Counted from the stretch's first letter, positions 8,762 to 16,899 are shown. The stretch: 24,523 bases of DNA from CAWDLX01 sp046728155 (GCA_046728155.1 JBKPDY010000134.1:1-24523), one strand, 5' to 3'. A program made the numbers and translations. Notes: generated by a model from the sequence alone, not told the origin.

Positions 8762-8814
8762 GTGGACCAATCCGTTGACCACACGTGGACCAGATGGATC
8801 ATCAGCGTGGACCA
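8762..8814 (-). promoter_or_regulatory. Three GTGGACCA iterons upstream of the recombinase operon
   Basis: The octamer GTGGACCA occurs at 8762-8769, 8785-8792 and 8807-8814, spaced 23 and 22 bp, about two helical turns, so the copies face one side of the helix. The middle copy is part of an imperfect palindrome, GACCAC-AC-GTGGACC. They sit 20-70 bp upstream of the start of the small coupled gene. They are a likely operator or recombinase/accessory-protein binding array; the binding protein is unknown. Confidence 0.55.
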
Positions 8815-8924
8815 TAGTCTGTTGGGCTGCCCAGCGTGTATCGGCAGCGACGAGTGAAGACTCATCTTGGACTACGTCTGGGAGACGATCATGATGGGCG
8901 ATACCCGCACGGCTGACCCGCTGC

Positions 8925-9608
8925 TTACCCCGTTGCCTCGGTGAGGAAGGTAACCAGCTCATTGGACACGGCGGCGGGTGTGTCCACGTGTGCGAAATGC
9001 GAGGAGCGCTTGATTCGGACAAGGGTCGCCGAGGGCAGAAGGCTCTGCAGAGCGTCGCCCATCGCCGGGTCGACCAGCGGGTCCTCCATCGCATAGAGGA
9101 GCAACAGCGGGACCGGAAAGGCCACATCCTCGGCCAGGCGGGGTCGAAGCACAGTTGCGAATTGGGCCAGGTCGGCCGGTGCTAGCGCCTGCGACGCCCA
9201 GCGCACGAACGCACGGGAACCGTCGATCGTGGACAGTGGCTCGGCGTACTCGCGTACCTCCTCCCGGGACTTGAGCGTCTCGTCGTAGTAGTGAATGTTG
9301 CGGTGCGCCCATCTCTGTGGCGATCGCCGTACGCACCAGGCGAGGGCCCGCGCGATGCCTGGCATCGCGAGGGCTAGGTGCAATGCTCGCGCGCGGATGT
9401 CGGGTAGCAAGGGGGAGTGTATGACCGCGAGCCGTGCGAACGACTCGGGCGAGTCGAGAACGTGCCGCAGGCACAAGTAGCCACCGAGGGAGTTACCCAC
9501 GGCAGGGCAGCGGCAGCCCGCAATCCCGACGGCGTCCTGAAACTCGCCAATCCAGGCCGCAAGCCTCGATGGTGTGTAGGACCGGCCGAGTGGCTTGTCG
9601 CTGCGTCC
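8925..9608 (-). pseudogene. Alpha/beta hydrolase, N-terminus lost
   Basis: The frame reads without interruption from GRSDKPLGRSYTPSRLAAW near 9608, through the nucleophile elbow GNSLGG (Ser near 9490), to the acid loop EDPLVDP and the catalytic histidine in SSHFAHV, ending with TAA at 8925. These are the catalytic Ser, Asp and His of an alpha/beta hydrolase. The first 60-70 residues of the family, with the HGxG oxyanion region, are missing. At about 9609 the sequence switches to an IS3-type transposase. No start with a ribosome site remains; a GTG at 9500 would begin at the nucleophile itself and cannot give a working enzyme. It appears to be a gene broken by insertion followed by deletion. 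Confidence 0.82.
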
Positions 9609-9894
9609 GCAGACCCTGCTCGGCCATGATCTTCGCGACGGTGTTGACCGACACCCGCCACCCGTCGGCGCGCAGGTCCAGCCAGATGCGCGGCGAGCCG
9701 TAGGTGTTACCCGACTCGGCGAACAGCTTGCCGATCCGATCGACCAGCTCGGCCCGCCGGACCTGCCGGCGCGTGGGCGGCCGGTCGCGCCACTTGTACA
9801 GCCACGACTCGGACACGCCCAACGCCCGGCAGGACACCGCGTGGGGCACCCCGAACCCGGCCCTCTGGCAGACGATGAACGCCGCCACGCTCAC
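9609..9894 (-). pseudogene. IS3-type transposase OrfB, N-terminal fragment
   Basis: About 95 residues of OrfB: SVAAFIVCQRAGFGVPHAVS, CRALGVSESWLYKWRDRPPT (helix-turn-helix), NTYGSPRIWLDLRADGWRVS and NTVAKIMAEQGL. The DDE catalytic core is absent. The GTG start at 9894 overlaps the TGA of orfA by GTGA, as is common in IS3 elements, where programmed -1 frameshifting makes the OrfAB fusion. The frame runs on past 9609 into the hydrolase sequence as an out-of-frame tail. Confidence 0.85.
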
Positions 9895-9941
9895 CGGCCC
9901 ATCGCCTCCTTCACCCAGATGGCTACCGAGCGCTTGAGCAC
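9891..9941 (-). pseudogene. IS3-type OrfA, C-terminal fragment
   Basis: This fragment is too short to appear as an ORF. It reads VLKRSVAIWVKEAMGR and a TGA stop on the minus strand, the characteristic end of OrfA in this IS3 subgroup. The rest of the same gene lies 1.3 kb away at 11258-11507, where it breaks off after AMERD. Joining AMERD (or AMERE) to VLKRSVAIW restores a normal OrfA end, so the block between is an insertion. Confidence 0.8.
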
Positions 9942-9959
9942 TGTGAGAATTGCTTACCG

Positions 9960-10110
9960 CCCGGCGTTTGGGGTCTGACCCAGCTTGAGACTGGCCATGT
10001 TGCCTTTGAGATGACCCGTCGACCCCGGCGCAGGGCGTGAACCTGGACCAGGCGCGGACGTGTCCCGATAGGGGCCTTGCCGTGCACCATCACAGTCCTG
10101 ACCGCCACGC
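9960..10110 (+). ncRNA. Candidate bridge RNA of the IS110 element
   Basis: The non-coding left end fits a bridge RNA. A target loop is closed by GGGTC (9971-9975)/GACCC (10013-10017). It carries GCTTGAG (9983-9989), identical to the left target 9932-9938, then an apical GGC/GCC hairpin, and GAGATG (10008-10013), the complement of the right target CATCTC (11258-11263). A donor loop is closed by GGAC (10056-10059)/GTCC (10095-10098). It carries ATAGGGGC (10068-10075), identical to the element's right end (11248-11255), and TCACAG (10090-10095), the complement of the left end CTGTGA (9941-9946). The order of the four guides matches IS621. The transcript ends are guesses. Confidence 0.68.
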
Positions 10111-10153
10111 CTGATCCGCGTCGCCCACCTTAGTCCACTGAGGAGACACACGG

Positions 10154-11242
10154 GTGACTACGAACACCGCCGACACCGCCGAGCAGCCAACCGACGAAGA
10201 GATGGAGGTCATTTTCGGCGTCGACACCCACAACGACCTTCATGTCGCCGCGGTGATCACCGTACTCGGCATCCTGCTGGGCACCAAGGCATTCCCCACC
10301 ACAGCCGCCGGGTACGCCGCGCTGCTGGCCTGGGCCCGGTCGCACGGAACGCTGCGCCGCGCCGGCGTGGAGGGCACCAGCTCGCACGGCACGGCTCTGA
10401 CCCGCCACCTACGTCGCTAGAATGTGCACGTCATCGAGATCAACCGGCCCGACCGGGCTGCTCGGCGGCGTCGCGGCAAGACCGACGCCCTCGACGCCGC
10501 CCGCGCCGTCCTGTCCGGTCGAGCCACGGCGCAAGCCAAGGCCGGCGACGGTCACGTCGAAGCGATCCGCATGTTCAAGATCGCTAAGGACTCGGCGAAC
10601 AAAGCTCGCACACAGGCGATCAACCAGCTGCGGGCCGTCCTCGTCCGCGCGGAGCCCCAGCTACGCGAATCGTTGCGAGGACTCGGCCCGGTCACGCTCT
10701 TCCGCGCCTGCGCGAACCTTCCCACCACCGATACGACCACGACCGGCGCCGCTACGGTGATGGTGCTGCGCGGCCTGGCCCGCCGCATCCTCACCCTCAC
10801 CGACGAGGTCAAGGTGCTCAACGGCCAGATCCGCGCCGCGCTGAAAGTGTGTGCGCCGAAACTGCTCGAGCGTCACGGCGTCGGTCCCGACACCGCCGCC
10901 GCACTACTCATTACCGCCGGCGACAACCCGCAACGGCTCACCAGCGCCGCCGCGTTCGCGGCCCTCTGCGGCGTGAACCCGGTCGAGGCGTTTCCTCCGG
11001 CAAACCACCCGACACCGACTCAACCGCGGCGGCGACCGGCGAGCCAACAGCGCCCTCTACACCATCGTCTTGACCCGCCTCGGCCGCGACCGCCGCACCC
11101 GCGAGTACGCCAACCGCCGCACCACACAAGGGAAATCCACCAAGAGATCATCCGCTGCCTGAAGCGCTACGTCGCCCGCGAACTCTTCCCGATCATTACC
11201 GCAGCCCTCACACCAGCAACAACGCCGCCCCCGACGACTTGA
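10154..11242 (+). pseudogene. IS110-family transposase (DEDD/Ser recombinase), inactivated
   Basis: GTG start at 10154 after GAGGAGA. The DEDD RuvC-like domain is recognisable (FGVDTHNDLH, GVEGTSSHG, KTDALDAARAV), followed by a coiled helical segment and the Transposase_20 domain (LLERHGVGPDTAAALL, CGVNPVEA). Lesions: an in-frame amber TAG at 10418-10420 after LTRHLRR, with the reading frame resuming immediately as NVHVIEINRPDR; and three indels between about 10990 and 11145. These shift the serine-bearing SSGK segment and the RLNRGGDRRANSALYTIVLTR block into other frames, yet cancel, so that EIIRCLKRYVARELFP returns to the original frame. The catalytic serine region is lost, so no active enzyme is expected. 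Confidence 0.9.
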
Positions 11243-11257
11243 CAAGCATAGGGGCGT

Positions 11258-11507
11258 CATCTCGTTCCATGGCCAGCTCGGCGCTCTCCCGCCGAAGCCG
11301 TGTCAGCTCAGCACGCTCCGATTCGGACAGTGCCCCGTTGCCCGACTTCGCCCGCGCCATGGTGTCCTTGTTGACCCAGTTGCCCAGCGTCCCCGCATTG
11401 ATGCCCAGATCCTTGGCCACCTGAGCAATCGGCTTACGAGTCTCCCGCACGATGCGTACCGCGCCGTCACGGAAATCCTGATCGAACTGTCTCCTCGTCT
11501 CAGCCAT
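11258..11507 (-). pseudogene. IS3-type OrfA, N-terminal part
   Basis: Start ATG 11507, 47 bp inside the IS end. It reads RRQFDQDFRDGAVRIVRET, then the helix-turn-helix PIAQVAKDLGINAGTLGNWV, and the leucine-zipper-like ERAELTRLRRESAELAMERD. After AMERD the frame runs into the right end of the IS110 element. The missing C-terminus is at 9891-9941. A DNA-binding subunit of an IS3 transposase. Confidence 0.88.
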
Positions 11508-11722
11508 GATCCTCTATCCCTTAAGATCTGGCCTCCACGCTAGCGGGGGCGTCACAATGTCGGGCGGCGTCGTGGACTATTTGCCGCGGCGGTTCAGACA
11601 GATGTTGTGAGCCGAGTTCGTGCGCGTCACGACCGACCGGGCTACTGTCGGCTGTGTCCGCTGCGTTCAGGTTGTCGCGAGCCATGCCCGCCTCATGACC
11701 ACGACCACGAGGAAGGTCACGC

Positions 11723-11926
11723 ATGCCCACGGGTACCGTCAAGTGGTTCAACGCCGACAAAGGATACGGATTCATCCAGCAAGACGGAGGCGGCCCCGAC
11801 GTCTTCGTCCACCACTCCGCCATCGCATCCGGCGGCTACCGCGAACTCAACGAAGGCCAAAAGGTCCAGTTCGACGTGACACAAGGCCAGAAGGGCCCTC
11901 AGGCCGAGAACGTGCGACCCGTCTAA
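11723..11926 (+). CDS. cspA: Cold-shock protein, CspA family
   Basis: A 67-residue single cold-shock domain, the full usual length. It has the RNA-binding motifs KGYGFI (13-18, RNP1) and VFVHHSAI (27-34, RNP2), preceded by GTVKWFNADKG. It binds single-stranded RNA and DNA as a chaperone in the cytoplasm. ATG 11723 has GAGGAAGG upstream at good spacing. A weak ACCGG/CCGGT hairpin directly after the stop may help termination. It is intact although it lies between mobile-element remnants; the 170-bp leader could carry a thermosensitive 5'UTR, but I see no clear structure. The paralogue name (cspA versus another csp) is not certain. Confidence 0.96.
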   Translation: MPTGTVKWFNADKGYGFIQQDGGGPDVFVHHSAIASGGYRELNEGQKVQFDVTQGQKGPQAENVRPV

Positions 11927-12283
11927 CCGGGACTGCCGGTACTGTCGCACGTCGTTCACAGTCCATCCGACTCGTCCGACCTGCCGAACAGACGCCGGGA
12001 CGAGCTGCAGACGCGCTGCTGGTCGGTGTACGCGCCTCCAGAGCCCCCCGGGCTGTGGCTTGTTGCCACCGCGTCTTTGCGCAGCCCGGCACGTGGCCGC
12101 ACGAAGCTACGGGTGTAACTTTCCGGTCGTGGGTGGACCCACACTGTCGCAGGAGCCAAACGTGCATTCAAGGGCATACAACGTCGGCGGTACATCTCGC
12201 GTGCCTGCCCACGCCGCCCAGCTTCCGACGCACCGCGAGCTGGGCCGCGTCGATGGAGCTGACATCGATAGCCGGCGGTCACC
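11927..12283. other. Gene-poor stretch after the cold-shock gene
   Basis: No open frame here looks like a known protein, and all longer frames overlap each other on both strands with shifting composition. Apart from the small ACCGG/CCGGT hairpin at 11927-11941, I see no repeat, tRNA or IS end. Confidence 0.5.
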
Positions 12284-12472
12284 ATGATCGTCAAGAAGAG
12301 TCGAATCGTCGAGATCTTGCACCACCGCGGCCAGGACGCCCGGGCGGAGTGGGTCGACCGGGTGCTGTCCGATGATATTGATACCGTCGCGAACGCCAGC
12401 CTCCTCGCAACGCTCCGCATTGACGCATCCGAGTTCGCTGAGAACGGAGGCGACCCGGCCACAGAACCCTAG
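12284..12472 (+). CDS. Small conserved-looking hypothetical protein
   Basis: A 62-residue frame starting MIVKKSRIVEILHHRGQDARAEW, with DDIDTVANASLLATLRID in the second half. It has a balanced amino-acid composition and a regular helix pattern, unlike the arginine-rich shadow frames around it, so it is probably real. I recall similar short actinobacterial proteins but know no function. No strong ribosome site precedes the ATG (GGTCACC). It stands alone between two gene-poor stretches. Confidence 0.5.
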   Translation: MIVKKSRIVEILHHRGQDARAEWVDRVLSDDIDTVANASLLATLRIDASEFAENGGDPATEP

Positions 12473-12889
12473 ACGGCCGTGCAGGCGCTGTTGCATTGGC
12501 CGGTACCGGCTGCACGGGGCCACCGGCGGTTCACTTTGGAGCAGCCGAGGTCGCTCTTCCCCCGTGGAATGACCTCGGTGTCCATTTCGCTGGTCGAACA
12601 CCCGGTCGGCGCGACTGGTCCGCCCATGGGAGCTGCCGACGACGCCTCAAATATTGGTCCGTCGATGACAATGGGAGCCGAACTCCGGGCCGGTCCCGGC
12701 TTGGTGCCTGTCGAACGCAGCCGAGTCCAGACTCGCCCGTCGAGCGGCCTCTGCCATTGACTTCTCAGAGCCGTTCTCAGAGCCGCCGGGTAATGGCACT
12801 GCCCGGGTCACACGCGTACGCGATGGCCTGCTTGATTCAGAATCTCAAGTTCAGAGCCAGGTACGCGCCGACGACGGCCGTGCAGCCAG
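12473..12889. other. Gene-poor stretch with a 12-bp tandem repeat
   Basis: No recognisable coding sequence. The only structure I see is a perfect two-copy tandem repeat of TTCTCAGAGCCG at 12762-12785. Confidence 0.45.
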
Positions 12890-13150
12890 TCACTCGGCGG
12901 TGAGTTCCATAAGCTGCTCGGCCGCGGTGGTGTTGCCCTTGTCGGCCAGGCGTCGCAGCTCGTCGATGTTGCCCAGCTCGGTCGCGAGTTCGATCAGCTG
13001 GTCGCTGGCGGTGGTGTTGCCCTTGTCGGCCAGGCGTCGCAGCTCGTCCATGTCGCCCCGCTCAGCGGCCAGTTCGATCAGCTCGTCAACTGCGTCGTCG
13101 TCACCGTTCTCCGCTCGTTCGCGAAGGACGGACAGATCTGAGTCAGTCAT
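12890..13150 (-). CDS. 28-residue helical repeat protein
   Basis: An 86-residue acidic protein from ATG 13150; an in-frame GTG at 13204 gives an arginine-poor extension with no ribosome site. After MTDSDL it consists of three 28-residue units of the pattern xxLRRLADKGNTTAxDQLIELATELGNI, each predicted to be a helix pair, similar to TPR/Sel1-like or HEAT-type solenoids. Units two and three are almost identical also at DNA level, with an 84-bp period and about 40 identical bases starting at 12924 and 13008, which indicates recent duplication. Similar small repeat proteins are frequent in actinomycetes. The function is unknown; protein-protein contact is inferred. Confidence 0.7.
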   Translation of the reverse strand: MTDSDLSVLRERAENGDDDAVDELIELAAERGDMDELRRLADKGNTTASDQLIELATELGNIDELRRLADKGNTTAAEQLMELTAE

Positions 13151-13204
13151 GAGGAACAGCCTGCCATTGTCGACCCCAAACGGGGGCTGGTTTCGGTGGC
13201 CCAC

Positions 13205-14045
13205 CCGCGCACGTCGCCCTGCTCCGCAAGCTGTGTGTAGATGACTTAAGGCGGCGAGGAGAGCTCGTCATCGCTTGACGATCATGTCGAGGTACAAGGG
13301 GGGATGAAGCATCGGTGGAGCGCCGGCGCGTGGCGTAGATGGGTGGTGAGCGGCCACCCGTTGGACTACAGCCAGGGATGTGCGCACAGTGCGGTGTGCA
13401 CCTATAATTGCCCGTCGCGGGAGCCTTTGAGTCCATCCAGCGAAGAGTCCATGGTGGACGAATGGCGGTCGAACCATTGCACGACCAGGTGAACCGCGCC
13501 GCTGCACGCGTTCCTTCGGCGCACAAACTCGACTGCCGACGAAGGTCTCGGTGGGTGGCCGACTGCGACACGCCCCCCACCTTGGCCCAGGGCCCAGCCA
13601 TGCGAGCAAGGCTGCAGCAGGTGGCGGCACGGCGGCCGGGCGCGACGGGCACATTTCCTTCGCTTGACGCTGCCAGCAAGGCACATGCTGCCTGCCATCA
13701 GCCGCTTCCCGGGTCATATCCGGAGCCCGCATCCCTAACTCCAATGTGGACACCGGATCTTCGCGGACAGATCCAGCAGCCTCCGCGGCCAAGGCTCCGC
13801 GTGTCGTGCTCACCACGTCCTCCTCCCAGCCTCGGCATGTGGCGGTCTCACCCTCTCTGTCGCTATGGCCGAGCCGATCGGTTCAAGGACCTCCCGCCGA
13901 CCGACACATAGGTACCACGTCGGCATATGGCGCCGCTCCAGACAACGGGCCGACCCGGCCCACGTAAACCATCAGGTGCAACAGCCATGTAAACCAACAG
14001 CCGAGCTGAGGACACGCAGCTTGCGCTTCGATTGCCGACTCCCCC
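13205..14045. other. 840-bp gene-poor stretch
   Basis: Overlapping frames on both strands are all rich in Arg, Pro and Ser and contain no motif I know. One possible control site is noted separately at 13380-13408. The rest looks like degraded or intergenic DNA. Confidence 0.45.
13380..13408 (+). promoter_or_regulatory. Inverted repeat followed by a consensus -10 box
   Basis: GTGCGCAC (13380-13387) and GTGTGCAC (13394-13401) form an inverted repeat with 7 of 8 pairs and a 6-base spacer. A perfect TATAAT follows at 13403-13408, which is rare in such GC-rich DNA. No -35 box at standard spacing and no convincing gene downstream are seen, so it may be chance or the relic of a lost gene's promoter. 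Confidence 0.3.
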
Positions 14046-15753
14046 TCAAAATGGATCAAGCGGCGGCGCTGGGCGCCGCCGGAGCTGGGGTGGAGAAGGG
14101 CCGGGACCATGTGTGGCGCGATCGTACATCCTTCGGCTAGTTACTAGGCCGGCTTGTTGGATGAGCTGGTCCAGGGCGATGTCGTAGGCGCGAGCTGCTG
14201 CGCGCAGTGGGGCCGGTGCTGGTGGCTGGGAGTCAGCAAGTTGTGCTTCTCCGTTGCGTATGAGTCTGTTGTGGACGCGGGTGAGAAACATGGCGTGATG
14301 CAGTCCGGCCTCGGTGACGCGGTATCGGTGGGTGCGCGGGATGCGTTCGATGAGGCCGTGCAGCCGTAGTCGTCGCAGATCGTAGGTCGCGCGGCCCTGG
14401 CCAGGAGCGTGGATCGACGCCGAGCATCCGCGTGAGGTGGTTTCGGAGGTCGGCGTTGGCGAACCCGTGAGGGTGTAGCCGGAAGACGAGCAGGACTGCG
14501 AGCAGCGCTTGCACGCGGGGGTCGCCGAAGCGAAGTCCGGCGGCGTGCTGGCCATTGATGGTGGTGGGAGCGGTGACCGCGATAAACGCTTCGGCGCCGG
14601 CGGCAGGGTCGTGGCTGATGTGTTCGACGTGCAGCAGCCGTCGGTTGGCTTGGAAGCCGACCTTCCGCATCGCGGTGAGGTTCGTCAGCCCTTTGTTGAT
14701 CGAGAAGTCGCCGGGATCGTTGATGGTGGTCTCGATGCGAAGCGCGATGTCTTCCTTGTGGTACTGCTTGATCGTTGTGTGCTTGTAGTCGACGTGCAGG
14801 CTCGGCGTGACAGTCGAGTTGAGGATCCTGGTGCGGAACACTCCGGGCGTGCGGCGCTTGCGTCCGGCGTAGATCTGCTTGCCGAAGATGAGCCCAACCT
14901 TGTCGGGTCGGCCCAGGTCGAGATTGTCGCGGATGACTTGTTCGAAGAAGATCCTTCCTGTGATTGGTTTATCGAGCATTTGGGTCAGGGAGAACTCGGC
15001 TTGCAGCACGGAGATCTCGTACCGGTAGCCAGCGATACGGTCGGTTCGGGTAAACGGGTGCGGCAGCCGTCGCAGCCACTTGCGCAGCAGAGCGTCGATC
15101 TGAGCCGGGCCGAGCCGGTCGCAGATCGCCTGAATCTTGGCTGGGTCGTTGACAGTGGCGAAGCCGTTGTCCAGCGCGGTGAACCCGATCCCCTTCTTGG
15201 CGGCCTGCCGTTTGGCCCACTCGTGGCCGTTGATACACAGTTTGGCGTTGTAGGGGAAGTAGGAGCAGAACTTGATGAAAAAGGGGCCGAAGTCGTCGTC
15301 GAAGCAGTAGAAGTAGAAGTGGTTGACCAGCGCGGAGGCCTTAACCAGCCACGCGTATGAGGCGCCGGTGCGTTGGTCATAGCGGCGCTCGGTGCGCATT
15401 ACGCTGGCCTTCTCCTGTGCCCGACCAACATACAGGACCGCCTCGGACCCGTCATGCTCGGCCAGGTACGACTGGGTGAGGTCGTCCTTGCGTTGACCCT
15501 TGGCGAAGGTGATCAAGTCCAACCGCCGGGCTGCGACGAAGTCGTGGATCTCAGCGACGAACATCTTGGTCATCGGGGCCATCAACGCCGATGACGCGAA
15601 CGTGTGCCCACGGTGGAAGTGGAAGAACGCCGCCGCGCCTATCGGGTACTGCAACCGCGGTTGGTAGACGTTGAGGTACATCCGGTCAATCGACTCGATC
15701 TCGAAGTCGACATGACGGTCCAGGACATCAGCCACGGTGCGCGGTAACGTCAT
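14046..15753 (-). pseudogene. Large conserved protein with C-terminal winged helix, one frameshift
   Basis: Start ATG 15753 (MTLPRTVADVLDRHVDFEIE) with CGGAG upstream. The frame encodes a well-composed protein with blocks FHFHRGHTFASSALMAP, VGRAQEKASVMRTERR, FGPFFIKFCSYFPYNAKLCI, ISVLQAEFSLTQMLDKPITG, TRILNSTVTPSLHVDYKHT and NRRLLHVEHISHD, up to LTRMLGVDPRSWPG near 14400. There one base is missing in a CCAGG run. The protein resumes in another frame as ATYDLRRLRLHGLIERIPRT, HRYRVTEAGLHHAMFLTRVH, a winged-helix-like end. I remember close relatives across many bacteria annotated only as hypothetical. DNA binding by the C-terminus is inferred. A sequencing error at 14400 would make this an intact gene. 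Confidence 0.72.
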
Positions 15754-15866
15754 CACAGGCTCCGGTCGCAGGGCACGACCCGCAAGGGTCACCAACCGCT
15801 ACGCGCGGTTCAAAAGCCGAACCGACATCGGTCACCGTCATTCGACCCGCGACCTGAGTCTGCCAC

Positions 15867-16496
15867 CTACCAGCGCAAACGCGCTACACGCCTCGTCGGG
15901 CTGGGGCGAAGCCCCGCTGAACACTTTGCGGTCACCGCCGCCGACAACGCTTTGGCACCATCGATGACGACCAGCAACCCGTCCCCGGCGTCCAGCCCGC
16001 GCGAGACCAGATCGGAGACCGCCGATCGGCTCGTCGCGCTCGCCGCCTCCTCAACGTCGTGGCCGACGGGTTCGGCCGCCGCGGTGTGTCGGCGGGTCGT
16101 CAGCCCGGCCGGCATCCGCTCCATCACCACCGCCGACAGCTGATCCTCCGCGGCGAAGAGCCGGTAGGTGAGCAGCGGCACCTCATGCCCGTCGGTGGTC
16201 CGGGCTCGTGGACGCGTAATCGGCACCCGCCGCCCACCCAGCATCACCGAGCCCTTCTCACGGCCGTGCCGCGTCGCAGTCCGGTCCACGTCGTGACGGC
16301 CCTTCAACCCGCACACCGCCGCGACTTCGGCGTCGAACATCGTCTGCATCACGGCCATGCCGGTGGCAACGCTCATCGCCAACAACCCTTCCCGGGCCAC
16401 CGACGCGATATCGGCCAGCGTGAGCTGAACCTCGCCCGGTAGGTCGGCCACGCCCAGCTGGTCCAGTTGCTCGGTGGTGTCGATTGTCGAGACCAC
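15867..16496 (-). pseudogene. IS256 (mutator) family transposase fragment
   Basis: GTG start 16496. The N-terminal half is typical: LPGEVQLTLADIASVAREGLL, AEVAAVCGLKGRHDVDRTA, RHGREKGSVMLGGRRVPI, PLLTYRLFAAEDQLSAVVMERM and ASATSRSAVS. The frame then jumps without a stop to DLVSRGLDAGDGLLVVIDGAKAL, a block that normally lies about 100 residues further on. An internal in-frame deletion has therefore removed the first catalytic Asp. After AKALSAAV the similarity ends and the tail is arginine-rich nonsense. Non-functional. Confidence 0.85.
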
Positions 16497-16899
16497 CCGC
16501 AGAATCGGTACGGTCCTCCGTCAGCGTTAACGAGTCCGTGTCAGTGCCCGACTTCGGGAGGGCGCAAGCCGGCACGCCCGCTGCCCTCGACTTCAAGGCC
16601 GTCCCAGTCCTGCCGGGCCAGCAACAGCTCTCGGTCACCGTGACAGTCGAGTGGGCCTTCGGTTAAGCGGCCTCTCTTGCACTACCTTCTTCGTATGAGT
16701 CACCTGGAGAGGCATAGAATAGAGATCATTCGATGCACTGCCGTGGCGGCGGCCAAGTGGAGCGGCAGCGGATCGTTAGGGCAGGCCGCGACCGTCACGT
16801 ACAGGCGCTCGGCGGTCGCCCGCGGCTCGCGGCCGCGGAACCGGAGGTCGATGTCAGGGACGATGGGGTACCGACTGGCGTCATCGTGGAGCGGTCCAA
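16497..16899. other. Stretch between IS256 and IstB remnants
   Basis: The first about 100 bp upstream of the IS256 start probably belong to the non-coding end of that element. The rest shows overlapping frames on both strands without recognisable motifs. One minus-strand segment (about 16740-16900) is less arginine-rich than the others, but I cannot identify it. Confidence 0.35.

Larger units (their letters stand above)
9942..11257 (+). mobile_element. IS110-family insertion element (IS110 group, nested in IS3 orfA)
   Basis: An element of about 1316 bp whose limits are set by the point where the interrupted IS3 orfA resumes on each side. It has a long non-coding left end (212 bp before the transposase) and a very short right end (about 15 bp after it). 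It has no inverted repeats and no clear target duplication, as expected of the IS110 group. The dinucleotide at the left boundary is CT (9941-9942); the equivalent at the right boundary is CA (11258-11259). The transposase is degenerate, so the copy is probably immobile. Confidence 0.8.
9609..11554 (-). mobile_element. IS3-type element remnant, split by an IS110-type insertion
   Basis: On the minus strand the order is a terminal sequence beginning TGACGCCCCC (at 11554), a 47-bp leader, the orfA N-terminal part (11507-11258), a foreign block (11257-9942), the orfA last 18 codons (9941-9891), and the orfB start (GTG 9894, GTGA overlap with the orfA stop) as far as about 9609. The distal two thirds of orfB and the other terminal repeat are missing, replaced by the truncated hydrolase. 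The element therefore suffered an IS110 insertion and a one-sided deletion. No target duplication can be recognised, since one end is lost. Confidence 0.8.

Noticed and set aside
11251..11554. GGGGCGTCA occurs at the IS110 right end (11251-11259) and at the IS3 end (11546-11554)
   Set aside because: A nine-base match that I first read as a second IS3 end. The coding continuity of orfA and the donor guide explain the first copy, so it is probably coincidence.
13268..13816. A 182-residue minus-strand frame
   Set aside because: The composition is Arg/Pro/Ser-rich, several frames overlap it, and there is no ribosome site or family match.
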